This document shows positions 24,501 through 34,757 of a stretch of DNA of 64,000 bases, piece after piece. The stretch is from Pomacea canaliculata (Eukaryota; Mollusca; Gastropoda; Architaenioglossa; Ampullariidae), in assembly GCF_003073045.1 (NCBI RefSeq), contig NC_037593.1, forward strand, positions 19,194,812-19,258,811, written 5' to 3'. The position numbers and the translations under genes are program-made. Numbering within the stretch: the stretch's first letter is position 1; the number at the start of each line of letters is the position of its first letter. Under the pieces are notes generated by a model. The model was not told the origin of the DNA, did no database searches, and saw only the letters and a program-made list of their open reading frames with translations.

Positions 24501-27500
24501 TATATGCAAAAGCACAGTCATGCATGCGGGAGTGTAGACAGACAAAAATGCTCTGTTCCTTATTACTCAGCTGAATTGTTCACATAAAACAAGTATATGA
24601 TGCATATTAGAATGAAGAGTTGAACAGATGTAAAATCAAGTCATCAAGTTACACACCTCTGGGTAGCCTGGTTCATCAAAAACAAACTCTGGGTGTAGAA
24701 GGAATAGAACCGTGGTGCTGGTGGCCACCAGGGAATTCTGCATAATCTGACGAAGCTGTCTGACGATCTCAAGTGGATTCAGCACGTTCACGGTACCTCC
24801 ACTCTCCACTGCAGCCTTGCTGACATGGGGAAGTCCGACTGGTTCCCCCTCTACTGCCAATATGTTAATGACTGACTTGTTGTCCTTAGCATATTTTCCA
24901 ATCTGTTCAGGAAGGATGCAGTAAGCTTTTATTTTCAAACACTACCTACACTGCAGCTTAGGTAAACTAACAGGTTACCTAAAATAATTCCTTTCAATCT
25001 GTGCAAATATAAGAATCAAAACATCAAATTCTTCCTGATGTTGCATAGAAGGAAGAGCTATGACATAATTGTAGCATGACAGTGTCCACAGAACTGCCTG
25101 ACTAGCATTGGCTTGCTGCTGCTGGCTTGGTGTGTAAACAAAAGTCCTAAACTTGCATTTATTTTATTTCTTTATCAATAAGTTTCAGGGGCTCTCAAAT
25201 GAAAGACAAACCTCATCCAAGGAACAGAACATGCAAGTGTTTGTTATGCAGTAGGTAATATAGTTCATATTACATTTGGTGTACAAAAATACCTTTTGGT
25301 AGAATGAGGGGTCTACTGAGCCACACTGCAGGCTGCCAATACCCACATTAGGCATGCCATCAGTGCAAAGAACTATCTCTGAAGAAGGCATGCCGCTGAT
25401 AAAACCAGCACAGATGGTCAGTGCGGGACCAAGCGCTGTACAACCAGCAGGATGCATTCCTTTCACAGCCTCTTGCAAAGCTCTGCAAAGCAGAATAACA
25501 CTTTTTTTATTTATTTTTTTTTGGGGGGGAGGGGTTGTTTTGTTTGTTGCTTGTTTTCTTGGCTGAAGCTGATGGTTTTACTTCATTAACACTTCTTGAC
25601 ATCATTTTCTTACACACAAAAACACAAATTCTAAATGATTAAGTCTTCAAACTTTTGGATTTTTTTTTTTTTCTAATAGTTTCTCTATATACAACCTCTG
25701 TATGGTTGGGAAAACAGTATTAGCTTTTAGTGATAAGTGTCTTAAAGAAACTATCAAAAGCAAATGGCATTTTTAACTTTTAATGCAGTGGTGCCCAATC
25801 TTGCCTCACTCGAGGGCTGCACTGGACATGACATAACATCTTGCGGGCCAGAACATGGTGGTTTTGCCAGAATTACCACGTTAAAAAGGAAATTATGTTG
25901 TGTCTGTTAAAATGAGCAGGGCACATAGGCTGTAGGTTGGGCACCACTGTTCTAATGACTCTTTGAGGAGGACTTGCGCTCTTTTGTTTAAGAATAGTAT
26001 CCACACGTAATTGTATTCCCTTGCCATTTCATCACCTATGCATGTAAATAACCAGCTAGTTCTCATTATCATGTTGCGGCCCTAAGCTCCTCAAGGAGTA
26101 ACAAGAAACAAACTAACTGAACTCTCATTATAAATTTTGTGGTAAAAAAGCTGCAGAATGTAGTTTCTGCTTCTTTGTGGTAACTTACAAGTTCTTTATA
26201 CAAATGGTAAGGACTGCTGATGCCATTAAGGGCACCAGCTTGACCTTACAGAGTGGTTTATCACTCTCAGGGTTACAATGTTTATCTTGACATTTGTGAA
26301 CAAGTTGTCGTATGGCCTTAAATGAGCTGGTAGGCTTCTTTTCAGAGTGCACTCACGTGTATGAATTAGAGAGTGGTGTCAGATGATAGTTTCTAGCAAG
26401 TTCTTTTCCATCATTGATAAAATCATCAAAACTTTTTCTCTCTAGTGCGCCGAAATGCTGGTTCGCATGTGAAGTCGCTTCTCCTCCACCATTCACATTT
26501 ACTTCAGAGCCAAAGGACATGAGCAGGACATGTCTTTCTGGCTGATCCACATGAAACTGCTCCAGCTGTCTGGGACATGAAATAACAAACTTCTTTAATC
26601 TACACACATCACACTCCATCCACATATGCTATTTCTATTTGGCACTCGGTTTTCACTGTGGAGATTATGAAGTTTTACCAGTTCACTCTACAAATGCAGC
26701 ATTATATGTCATTTTATATTTATATATATATTATTTTAGTATTAGTGTGTGCACATACCTGTGTACTTTTTTGTAAAGCACCTACAACATGCATTAAAGT
26801 TGGTTAGGATAAATCAAGTTAGGCAGTTATGTCCATGCATGCAGTTGGAAAAATATAAAATAAATATTTGTAACTATTCGCATGAAAAGTATCACACCAA
26901 TTTAATTTTCAAACATACCTGTTAATATCTTGCTCTGAAACATTCACTCCTAATCGTCTGGTTTGGTTTTTGCTTACTAGTTGATACATTGATCAAACTG
27001 TCACTAATTCACTTGTGGCTCAATCACTATAAATTCACAAAGTTTACCACTGTTACCCACCTCTGCACAGCTTCTTTGATACAGTGTAGTCTTGACACAG
27101 AGCTGTTCGCACTCTGACCTCTTGTTCTTTCTTGACGCCAAACAGCTACAGAAATAATCATTGAGGAAACCATAATCTTATGACTGATTGCATTTTAACC
27201 TTGATCATTTTTTTTTAAGAATAAATGACTACCAAATTTGTGAACAGTCCAATAAATCACTATGTCGATCAGTTTAGAGAACAAAACATAGAGGCAAAGG
27301 TGTCGTGGCTGTTTTATTGTCTACATTTGGTATCTTTTGATACATTAAAAAATTAACTTGTAAGAATATTATGCTAGCTACTATTCATATTTTCACTGTA
27401 AACAGTATTCCTTCTCTCTTATGGACAAGTCATGATATCTGTAAGACTATCTCACCTTGGAATTCAGGTATCGAGCATTGCATATCCATGGATGAACTAA

Positions 27501-30500
27501 CATCCATGCAGTACACAGTCACTCCTGAAGATATTTCTTTTTTTGCTTCCTTGACAATTTCTTCTGTTGCTTCTTGATTTTGAGGAGCAGGTTCCAAAAT
27601 GAAATCAAAGCAGTCTCCTTTGGGTATCTCCTCAGCTTCAACATTCAGATCTTCATTCTTCGTGCCACAGAATTCACTGTGTAGGAAAGGTGGGAAATAT
27701 GTAGTGAACTGTATAGATATAAATTTAAAAAGTAGTGTTTCAGAAACATGATCCAAAATAAAAATATATGGCCAATGGTTTATTGAAGGTGGAGATAAAA
27801 GTTCCAACATTCATTTCCCCCAAACCCCCTTTCATCTAGTTCACTTGCCTGAAAACGGATCCACTATAAACGAACCACCAAACTATGAAAAACTGAAGGT
27901 GAAATCATAAGTAAACTACATACAGAAAAAAGAGTCTCTTAAAACTTACCATTTCCACGTTTTCTTTTCCCCCTCAGTGCCCTCTAGACATGCAGTGGCT
28001 GACAGAACCGCCTCACAGCTCTTGCACTTGATTGGATCCCCTGTGACCAGGTTGAGCTCATTCTCTAGTGTGCCCAATTCTAGCATCACCACATTGCCAT
28101 CCATCTTTCTCTGATAATCTACTCTGGTTATTGGTTTTGTCTTCACATCATCTTCACTGTCTTCACTTTCTGGGAGAGACCCAGCTGCTGGTTGTTGGGA
28201 GTAATTGTTAACATCGTGTTTTGAAGAACGACGCAAACTTGAAAACAACCTCTGAATGCCACTCTTCCTTTTTTTCTTTGGCTTTTCTTCTAAAGAAATA
28301 ACAGAAAATCAGTGCAGCATAAAGCAAATTGTCTTTGTTAGTGTTAAGCTTGCAGCAGCTTGTTTATGTCAACTCTACTGAATCTTCAAGTATATCAGAA
28401 TGCTGTACATGTGGGATAAAGGAAAACTATATTTTACAATCCAGTGACATCACAAACTCAAGGGCTTGAGCTGTTAGTGTTTGAAACTGAAATGTTCTTC
28501 TTCCCTGTTCTTTTCGTTTTTCCTGATGTGTTTTCATTGGACTTCACTTTAATGTTTTTGGATCCTGCCTGCTATGCTGGATGTGTTCTGGCACTTTAGT
28601 GGTTTAAGTTTCTTTTGTCTTGGTGACATCAGTGTCCTCACAGATCAGCAGGCTTTCTTTTGGCCTTTGTTGACTCTGTGTGTGTGAGAGAGAGATAGAG
28701 CTGCTGCATCCTGCCATATTACTCCTACTGAATCTGTGGGATGTACTTTCTGAAGTCAGCATTTTCCATGTGGGGTGGCTTCTTTGGTTCTTTTGGACTT
28801 GGAGCAGACAGTATGTTTTTACAGAGTACAGATCTCAACCATTTAAGTCTGACAGCTTCATCTATAAAAAAGCAACACCAGGTTCTGGGCAACCATTGTC
28901 CTTCATGCCATATGACCTTCATACATTAATTCTCCCCTGAATGTTTTGTGTCATTCTCTTTTGTGAAGTGCACTGTGCTCACTGCCCGAGGGCTCTTTTA
29001 TTATTTTTTTTTTATAGCAAACTCTGCAATACCTGTGTGTACTAATGCATGTATATAACCATGCACATGCTATAAAATTACTCATGCAAGCACACATGCA
29101 CACATTTTCAACAGCCATTCCAGTATTGAGAACTCTGTGTGCGTTGTACCAGACTGTTGCCAACTCTTTTGTGCAGCTTTTTTCTCAGTGGTTTTGAGTT
29201 TCCTGTTCTTCTTTGCGGCAGGAGGCTGGCCAGTCACTCGGATTAGCTTTCGATAGGAATCTTCTATTGTTGGGTCATAAGCCTGCAGAAACGTGTCTGA
29301 TGTGAAGCGCAGTGTAATGGAGGATTTGCCTACTCCTCCACTTCCCAGCATCACCACCTGAATATCAAGCAAATAACAGCATGTGAAGTACTGCAGGTCA
29401 TATTTTTCTCTGCCTCGCTGGTTCATCTGTATAGTTAAATTCTTTAACATTATACATCATCATTTCTCACCAGCCCTCAATCCTCAAGCAGAGAAACACA
29501 GATCTTGGATAGAAAGAAAAAGAGTGTGTTAGCTTTGAAATAAGTTGCCCTGTTCAAAACTTCATAACCTTCAAGTGCTTTGTGTACAACATTCTCTTTA
29601 CTACTCAGAGCTCATTATACAGGTCAGACATCTCACCTTGTATTCTATGCCTGAGCGTGGCACCATCCTAATCAGCTGATGGTAAAGTTCAGTGATGTTG
29701 TGGTTTGTCTTGGCAGAAGTCTCGATGAAAGGCACACCTAGCCTTTTCGCCAGCTCCTCACCCTCCATCTGTGTCACCACTCGCTCATCTGTCAGGTCTA
29801 TTTTATTGCCGCACAGCATCTAAATGAGACACAAATAAGTTATTTAAAAACAGTCAGCAGTCATACTTTTTAGCATTTGTAGGAAACAAAAGAACACTGG
29901 TACATGCCATACCCCTTATACATCAGTGACAGTCTAAAAGCAGCTACAGTTTTCTGAACAGTAATGCAGGACCATTACACCTGTAAAAGGATCTCATACC
30001 ATGTACAGGTCATTGGTCCTAATACGCATGAGCCAGCTGTGCATGGCTTCTGCCTCTTGGAAACTGCTTCTATCTGTTACACTGTACACCATGATAAAAG
30101 CATCAGCTCCTCGAGTGTAAGTTTCACGCAAGGCTGAGTATTCTTCTTGTCCTGCTGTGTCAAAGATGTCCAAAATGCATGTCTGTTAGGAGAGCACAAA
30201 ATAGTTTTATTAAAAGCAAGAGCTGGTGTATCAGTTACGGGGGTTCAAATAACAGAATCAAAATCTCCATCAAACTCAATGTTAGCATTTTTTGTTTCAG
30301 TCTTATTTCATTTAAATTTACAAAAATGTCTTACAAATTCTTGAGATTTTTCTTCACATTCAGGTTCTTTTTATAATCATTTCTTATTGTGGATATTAAA
30401 CTGACTTGCAGGTCTTTTTTTCTTTTGTCATTAATATGCACCTATAGTAGCTCTCACTTTGTCAATGTGAAGTAGAAGGTGGCCTGTTATAGGATTCTGT

Positions 30501-30836
30501 ATTTTAGATTACCCTCTGATGAGGATTTGTGTATTCATAAGTTTTAGCACAAATCTTTCTCTGCTCCAGATAAATTTTTCCTTGTGTGCACTGCTTTACA
30601 ATCAGCATACATTTTCAGGGGCAAGCATAAAAATGATGACCACCTGTACCTGTCATGTATCAGGAGGGAGGAAAAAAAACATCAGTGTAATTATTATTAT
30701 TATTTACCTCTCCATCATCAGTGCTTTCATCAGACTCTGACAGAACTGCATCATCTTCTTCTCTTATCTTGACCTTTTCCAAGTCATCCTGCTCTTCTCC
30801 ACAGTTGAGGTACACAAAATCGCTTCCAAAATCCAT
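21592..30836 (-). CDS. Circularly permuted Ras fused to Sec23/24-like zinc ribbon and vWA domain (16 exons, 876 aa)
   Basis: It resembles the proteins known as circularly permutated Ras protein 1 (cpRas1), whose role is unclear. Exons (5' to 3', minus): 30708-30836, 30000-30182, 29637-29819, 29150-29357, 27950-28289, 27456-27676, 27061-27145, 26919-26957, 26357-26569, 25293-25482, 24657-24902, 24152-24268, 23751-23846, 22892-22983, 22268-22391, 21592-21756; they sum to 2631 nt in frame. An acidic N-terminus is followed by G3 DTAGQ (51-55), G4 NKID (109-112), G5 ETSAK (137-141), the Ras-N-terminus-like EYKVVMLG junction, G1 GSGGVGKS (170-177) and G2 PTIEDSY (194-200). Next come a basic PKKKRK stretch (238-243), a Cys4 zinc ribbon (C323, C326, C348, C351) and a vWA domain with MIDAS residues D406-x-S408-x-S410, T549 and D575. 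The Gly12, Thr35 and Gln61 equivalents are kept, so GTP binding and hydrolysis are plausible. Exon 4 needs a weak donor (GTACAA). A likely 5' UTR acceptor (CTGTATGCAG) lies just upstream, with the exon starting at 30856. Confidence 0.9.
22853..22866. repeat. G14 homopolymer near exon 14 of the permuted Ras gene
   Basis: Fourteen G on the plus strand, hence C14 on the transcribed strand, about 25 bases past the donor of exon 14. It is purely a simple repeat; its nearness to a splice donor is the only noteworthy point. Confidence 0.8.
25786..25949. mobile_element. hAT-type MITE, 164 bp, with 8-bp target duplication
   Basis: Termini CAGTGGTGCCCAATC and GGTTGGGCACCACTG are near-perfect inverted repeats of the style seen in hAT/Charlie elements, including internal GCGGGCC. 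The flanks TTTTAATG (25778-25785) and TTCTAATG (25950-25957) are an 8-bp target-site duplication with one mismatch, as expected for hAT. It has no coding capacity. It sits in the intron between exons 9 and 10 of the permuted Ras gene. Confidence 0.88.
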
Positions 30837-30991
30837 GGCAGTTCACAGATGCTCCTCTGCATACAGTAAAGTTTGCATGCCGTGTCATGTAAATGAGTTG
30901 TTACAAACTATTAACAGTACATTGCAGAACTCTCACCACAACCAATCCCTGTATCATAAAAAAATGAAACGAGAAATTTTTACAGCGTTAA

Positions 30992-31737
30992 CCACAAAAG
31001 GACCCCATAAACATTTTGTATTTATATATAGCATTGCTACTCAGGGCTTAGGAAAGTACAAACAATTTATAGGTATTCATGGCGCTGATAACCATCATGT
31101 TATAGAAGATTTAATTACCATAGGGCATCTTAACTGACTTTCGTTTCGTGGTGTAGCAGCAAACCAGTTGACTCACAGTGTCAACATTACATTTCATCTT
31201 GCTGTAGTCCAAAATGATGAGTCTTTTTCTCTACTGGGGTGTTGGCAACATCCGGTTGATATGAGAAGTGCTGAAAGTAACTGCGACCTTGCCTTTCTTT
31301 GGGCAATAAGAAGCCAGCATCCCATAATCATGGTTTTACAAATGATCCCCAGCAAGGTAATTAAGCTTCTTAGCAAAAGTTTTCTCTCCCAGCCCAAAGC
31401 TAGTGAAGAAGTAGTCCTCGTTATACGTTCCTTCCACTATTCTCCAACCCAGAGATCATGTCCAACGCAACCCTTTCATCCTGGATTAGTTCTCATGGTT
31501 GATCAGCATGTGGCATTTATACCCGGGGTCCAAGTAGGGACTTTGCCGGTGGTTAAGGATAACATTTTAATTGCACTAAGATTTTTGCAGATATTTGAAA
31601 ATTCATTTCATCCATGATGAGTCCACCACTAAAGTGTTAAAGTCAAGAAATTTTATAAATGTTGAGATAAACCTTCCGCGTTTTATAAATAGCGACACTT
31701 GGGGTCCGTATATGGACCCATAGCGGCTGTTAGAAGG
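30992..31737 (-). pseudogene. Decayed, internally deleted piggyBac transposon with transposase remnants
   Basis: Minus-strand frames carry recognisable piggyBac transposase pieces: VALDMISGLENSGRNV, then (other frame) DYFFTSFGLGEKTF, MLASYCPKKGKV, IILDYSKMKCNVDTVSQL and FYNMMVISAMNTY. These match the usual order 'LDLVSGL..GHNV', 'DNFFTS', 'YVPKKGK', 'DYNKTKGGVD' and 'FYNML..SALNA'. The frames are interrupted by stops and frameshifts. TTAA lies at both candidate ends (30988-30991 and 31738-31741), and the termini read inward as CCACAAAAGGACCCC and CCTTCTAACAGCCGC...GGGTCC, fitting piggyBac ends. At 746 bp the copy has lost most of a transposase of about 1.8 kb. It lies within 160 bp upstream of the permuted Ras start codon, probably in its 5' UTR intron. 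Confidence 0.8.
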
Positions 31738-31741
31738 TTAA

Positions 31742-34132
31742 ACAAGATCGGTGTAATATACCAGTGTAATGTAACCACGTGTCACCATTATATGAGTGTG
31801 TGTTTGCAGCAGTTCCTATAGAATTTTACATTTTGTTTTTTTACAAACTATTAAGCTATATATATTAGATATGTTGACGCCTTTTGTTAATTTATTATTA
31901 ATAGTTGTAGGGGATGGGTGGGCAGTGAGAGCTAGAGTGTGTGTATTACCATAGGAAATCTTGGCAGGTGTTGGTTGGCAGGTCGCCAGGAAAATAGCAT
32001 TGAGTTTTGACAACCACAGAGCACCAACACAAAAGATCAGAATTTTTGTGTATGGAGTGCAGCGATTGAGTGATCGGTTGAACATGATCGATACAGTCAT
32101 TCGGAGTCGGGTCGCCTCGATCGGCTTGCTTGCTGCCTACCTACACCAAAATATCCTCCTCACGTATGAGCTCTACTGACAGTGAACACTAGTCACACAG
32201 TATTTTGACTTCTGACAACGACCACCCGTCTTTACACTGACGTCTGCCAGTGAGCTCGCGCAACACGCCCACAAAAACAAACAAACAAAAAAAACAACCT
32301 ACTAAGCATTGTTGACATGGGTGTGACACCCAGAAACATGGCTGCTCTAATCATATGACATAACGAACGTGTGTAAATGCGTATATTTTAGATGTAAATA
32401 AAATGCATGGCTGTATCGTGGGTATAATTTATCCCCGACGCCTAGATCCTGGACAAAGCAACAGCCTCGTCATCACCAGTGTAAATTCCACAGCAAGCAT
32501 ATACTGTCCAACACAACCTTCCTACGTGAGTGAAGCAGGAAGACAAACACACGGATCTCACCTATATTCAATGGACGATGGTGAAGACCACGGGAGGACG
32601 CGTATAGTAACAAGTACGTGCTGTGCGCAGTAACGATGGAGAATGTTTGAAGCAGACGACAAACTGGAAAAGCGAACCTTTGATCGATTGTCTCACTTCG
32701 TTTACAGGTTGTTTCCCAGGATATGTTTATCGAGAATGCGCCACCCTCCACTGCACCAACCGTCATTTGTCCCTCCTCTTTATACGAGTTAACGGGCCCA
32801 GTCACTGTCTAAAAATAATTTCCAAGGACAGGAAAATCCCAAAGCTATTTTTATTCCTCACTGTTAACGGACATGCAGTGGTGAAAAATTCAATGGCAGC
32901 TGTTACTGTTTGTAGTCAAGTGTAAATAGATGCTGGCGAGTAAGTTCTTACTGTTTGTTTATCATGATTTACTGTTTGTTTAAAAATATATAAATACCGA
33001 ATCGCGCTCAGATTTCGCCTGACTAAACGACTACAGAAAATATTTATGTCTAGGTTGACTGTGTGTGCGACTGATTATATGCGGGTGATCCTTGATCTTT
33101 AGAGTTGTTGATCAATTTTTCAGTGATATCCGAGATAAAACATGTCCCAGCATGCAGTAATGAGGATGGTTAACAATAAGACGATAAGTTGGTATGGAAG
33201 GGGGTGAATCAGTTCGTGGGTGAGTTTATCTGGTGTTTTACGCCGAGTCAGCAACTAAAACGTCATCACGACAAAAGTTAAGAAGAATCAATTTATTTGT
33301 CACGTGACATTGCTCAAGAAACATGCCTTAATGATGGCTGCTTGACTTACTCGACAAATATCAATCTCACTCACACACTCAGACGTCACTACAACGCAGT
33401 ACTACAAAATGAAATGCAAAACAAAATGAAAAGTACCTCTTCCTGCACCCACAATAACAATAAACGCAAGATTTGTATAGCCCATAGGAACCAAGTAACG
33501 AGCAATGAGAGTATCGTGATTTTTTAAAAGGAAGACGAGCAGGGAAGTAGCAATAAGCTGAAAAGGGTGGAAATGGTGTGAAAAGGGAATGATATACCAT
33601 ATACGACATACACATACTGCGCACACCACTTCCACACACACCCACCTTCGTGCAGTTCGCCGCTTTCTGCAGACAACCCAATAAGCAGGAAAAAAGAGGG
33701 CGAGTGGTCTACTTGAACCTGTAGTGTTGAAGGGAGCGTTTGGATCCTGGATGACAGTTTTTCAAACGAATTGTGCATGCTGGGAGCACCTTTCGGCTAC
33801 ATATTTTTCATCTCAGATAACATATTCTATGTTATATTGCGTGTGTCCATGTAAGTATGTGCCTCTTTTTTCTGTAAAACGCCATCAGCCTTCCCATAGG
33901 AGCAGGATATGGCGCTAGATAAGTTCACTGTCTCATCATCATCATCCAATTCACACGCGCTCTCACATTTCAGTGAGGCTACTATACTTTATACTATATA
34001 CGCTGTTTTCAGGCGGATCGAAGTTCCGGCCTGGAAATGTCTGGAAATGAGGGTATGTGACAAAAACCACTGGCTGGGTGTGATTCGTCAGCCACAATCT
34101 TACGTGAATGCTCTGGGCATAGAAGGTATAGG
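31742..34132. other. Intergenic region upstream of the permuted Ras gene
   Basis: No supported protein gene. The promoter and first non-coding exon of the permuted Ras gene probably lie here; a possible minus-strand donor (GTGAGG) is near 32158-32163. The DNA at 32200-32800 is richer in CG than its surroundings. Short ORFs on both strands overlap each other and lack motifs. Confidence 0.35.
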
Positions 34133-34453
34133 TCACACACGCACCCCGGCCTCTAGTCGGACTTTCTGCTTGTGATGACGTACCAGACATCGATTGACAA
34201 TGCCAGGAAACTCGAGATCACCAACGGGTATAAATCGACCAGAATGTCCCTCTAAAGGCCAAACATTTTCCGTTGGCGCAGAAAGTAAAGTCGTTGTTAG
34301 GTCTTCTTGATGATAAACACCACATTGTTGTCCTAGGTGAAGTCGTTCGAGGATTCTCAAATGGTCAACCTATGCCTCACGTTTGATAATGAGGCTCCAC
34401 AGGGTTTCTTTTACTGCGAAAGTAAACTGCCATCTCCCTTGTCCTCGACACAT
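34133..34453 (-). pseudogene. Unidentified 107-codon reading frame with one internal stop
   Basis: Reading the minus strand from an ATG at 34453, one frame runs 107 codons to TGA with a single TAG at codon 28. The residue mix looks like protein: MCRGQGRWQFTFAVKETLWS at the start, then after the TAG LRILERLHLGQQCGVYH and ENVWPLEGHSGRFIPVGD. I do not recognise the family. It may be a remnant of a mobile-element gene or of a retro-copy. It could also be a chance open frame; base composition alone does not decide. Confidence 0.3.
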
Positions 34454-34679
34454 TTAATTATAAACTATTCGTAAAGCACCACGCCATTGAGTGATCCTCC
34501 TTCTGGTGGTACATACTAATGTGTTCGCGATGAAACCTTCCATCGTGGTGTTATCTGTAAGCTTCACCATCCGAATGGATCTGCGAAGGGGATTATCCAC
34601 TATTTGGGGGTTAATGTTAAAGTGCAAAATTCTTTATAACAAATTTATTTTTCTTGGTGATTCCAAGACAGCAACATTC

Positions 34680-34757
34680 ACAGTAAGTCGTCCCTTTAGC
34701 CTAGGTTACTGCATTTCTTCCAGCACTTGTAGGATGCGGATAATATTAAATCGTTGG
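34680..34757 (+). repeat. Dispersed repeat copy A (partner at 38811-38885)
   Basis: ACAGTAAGTCGTCCCTTTAG followed by TTCCAGCACTTGTAGGATGCGG aligns with the copy at 38811 (ACAGTAAGTCATCCCTCCAG followed by CTCCCAGCACTTGAAGGATG). Both run to a GATAAT/GATGATAT tail. Two diverged copies about 4.1 kb apart in the same orientation suggest a SINE-type family; the ends were not resolved. Confidence 0.55.
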
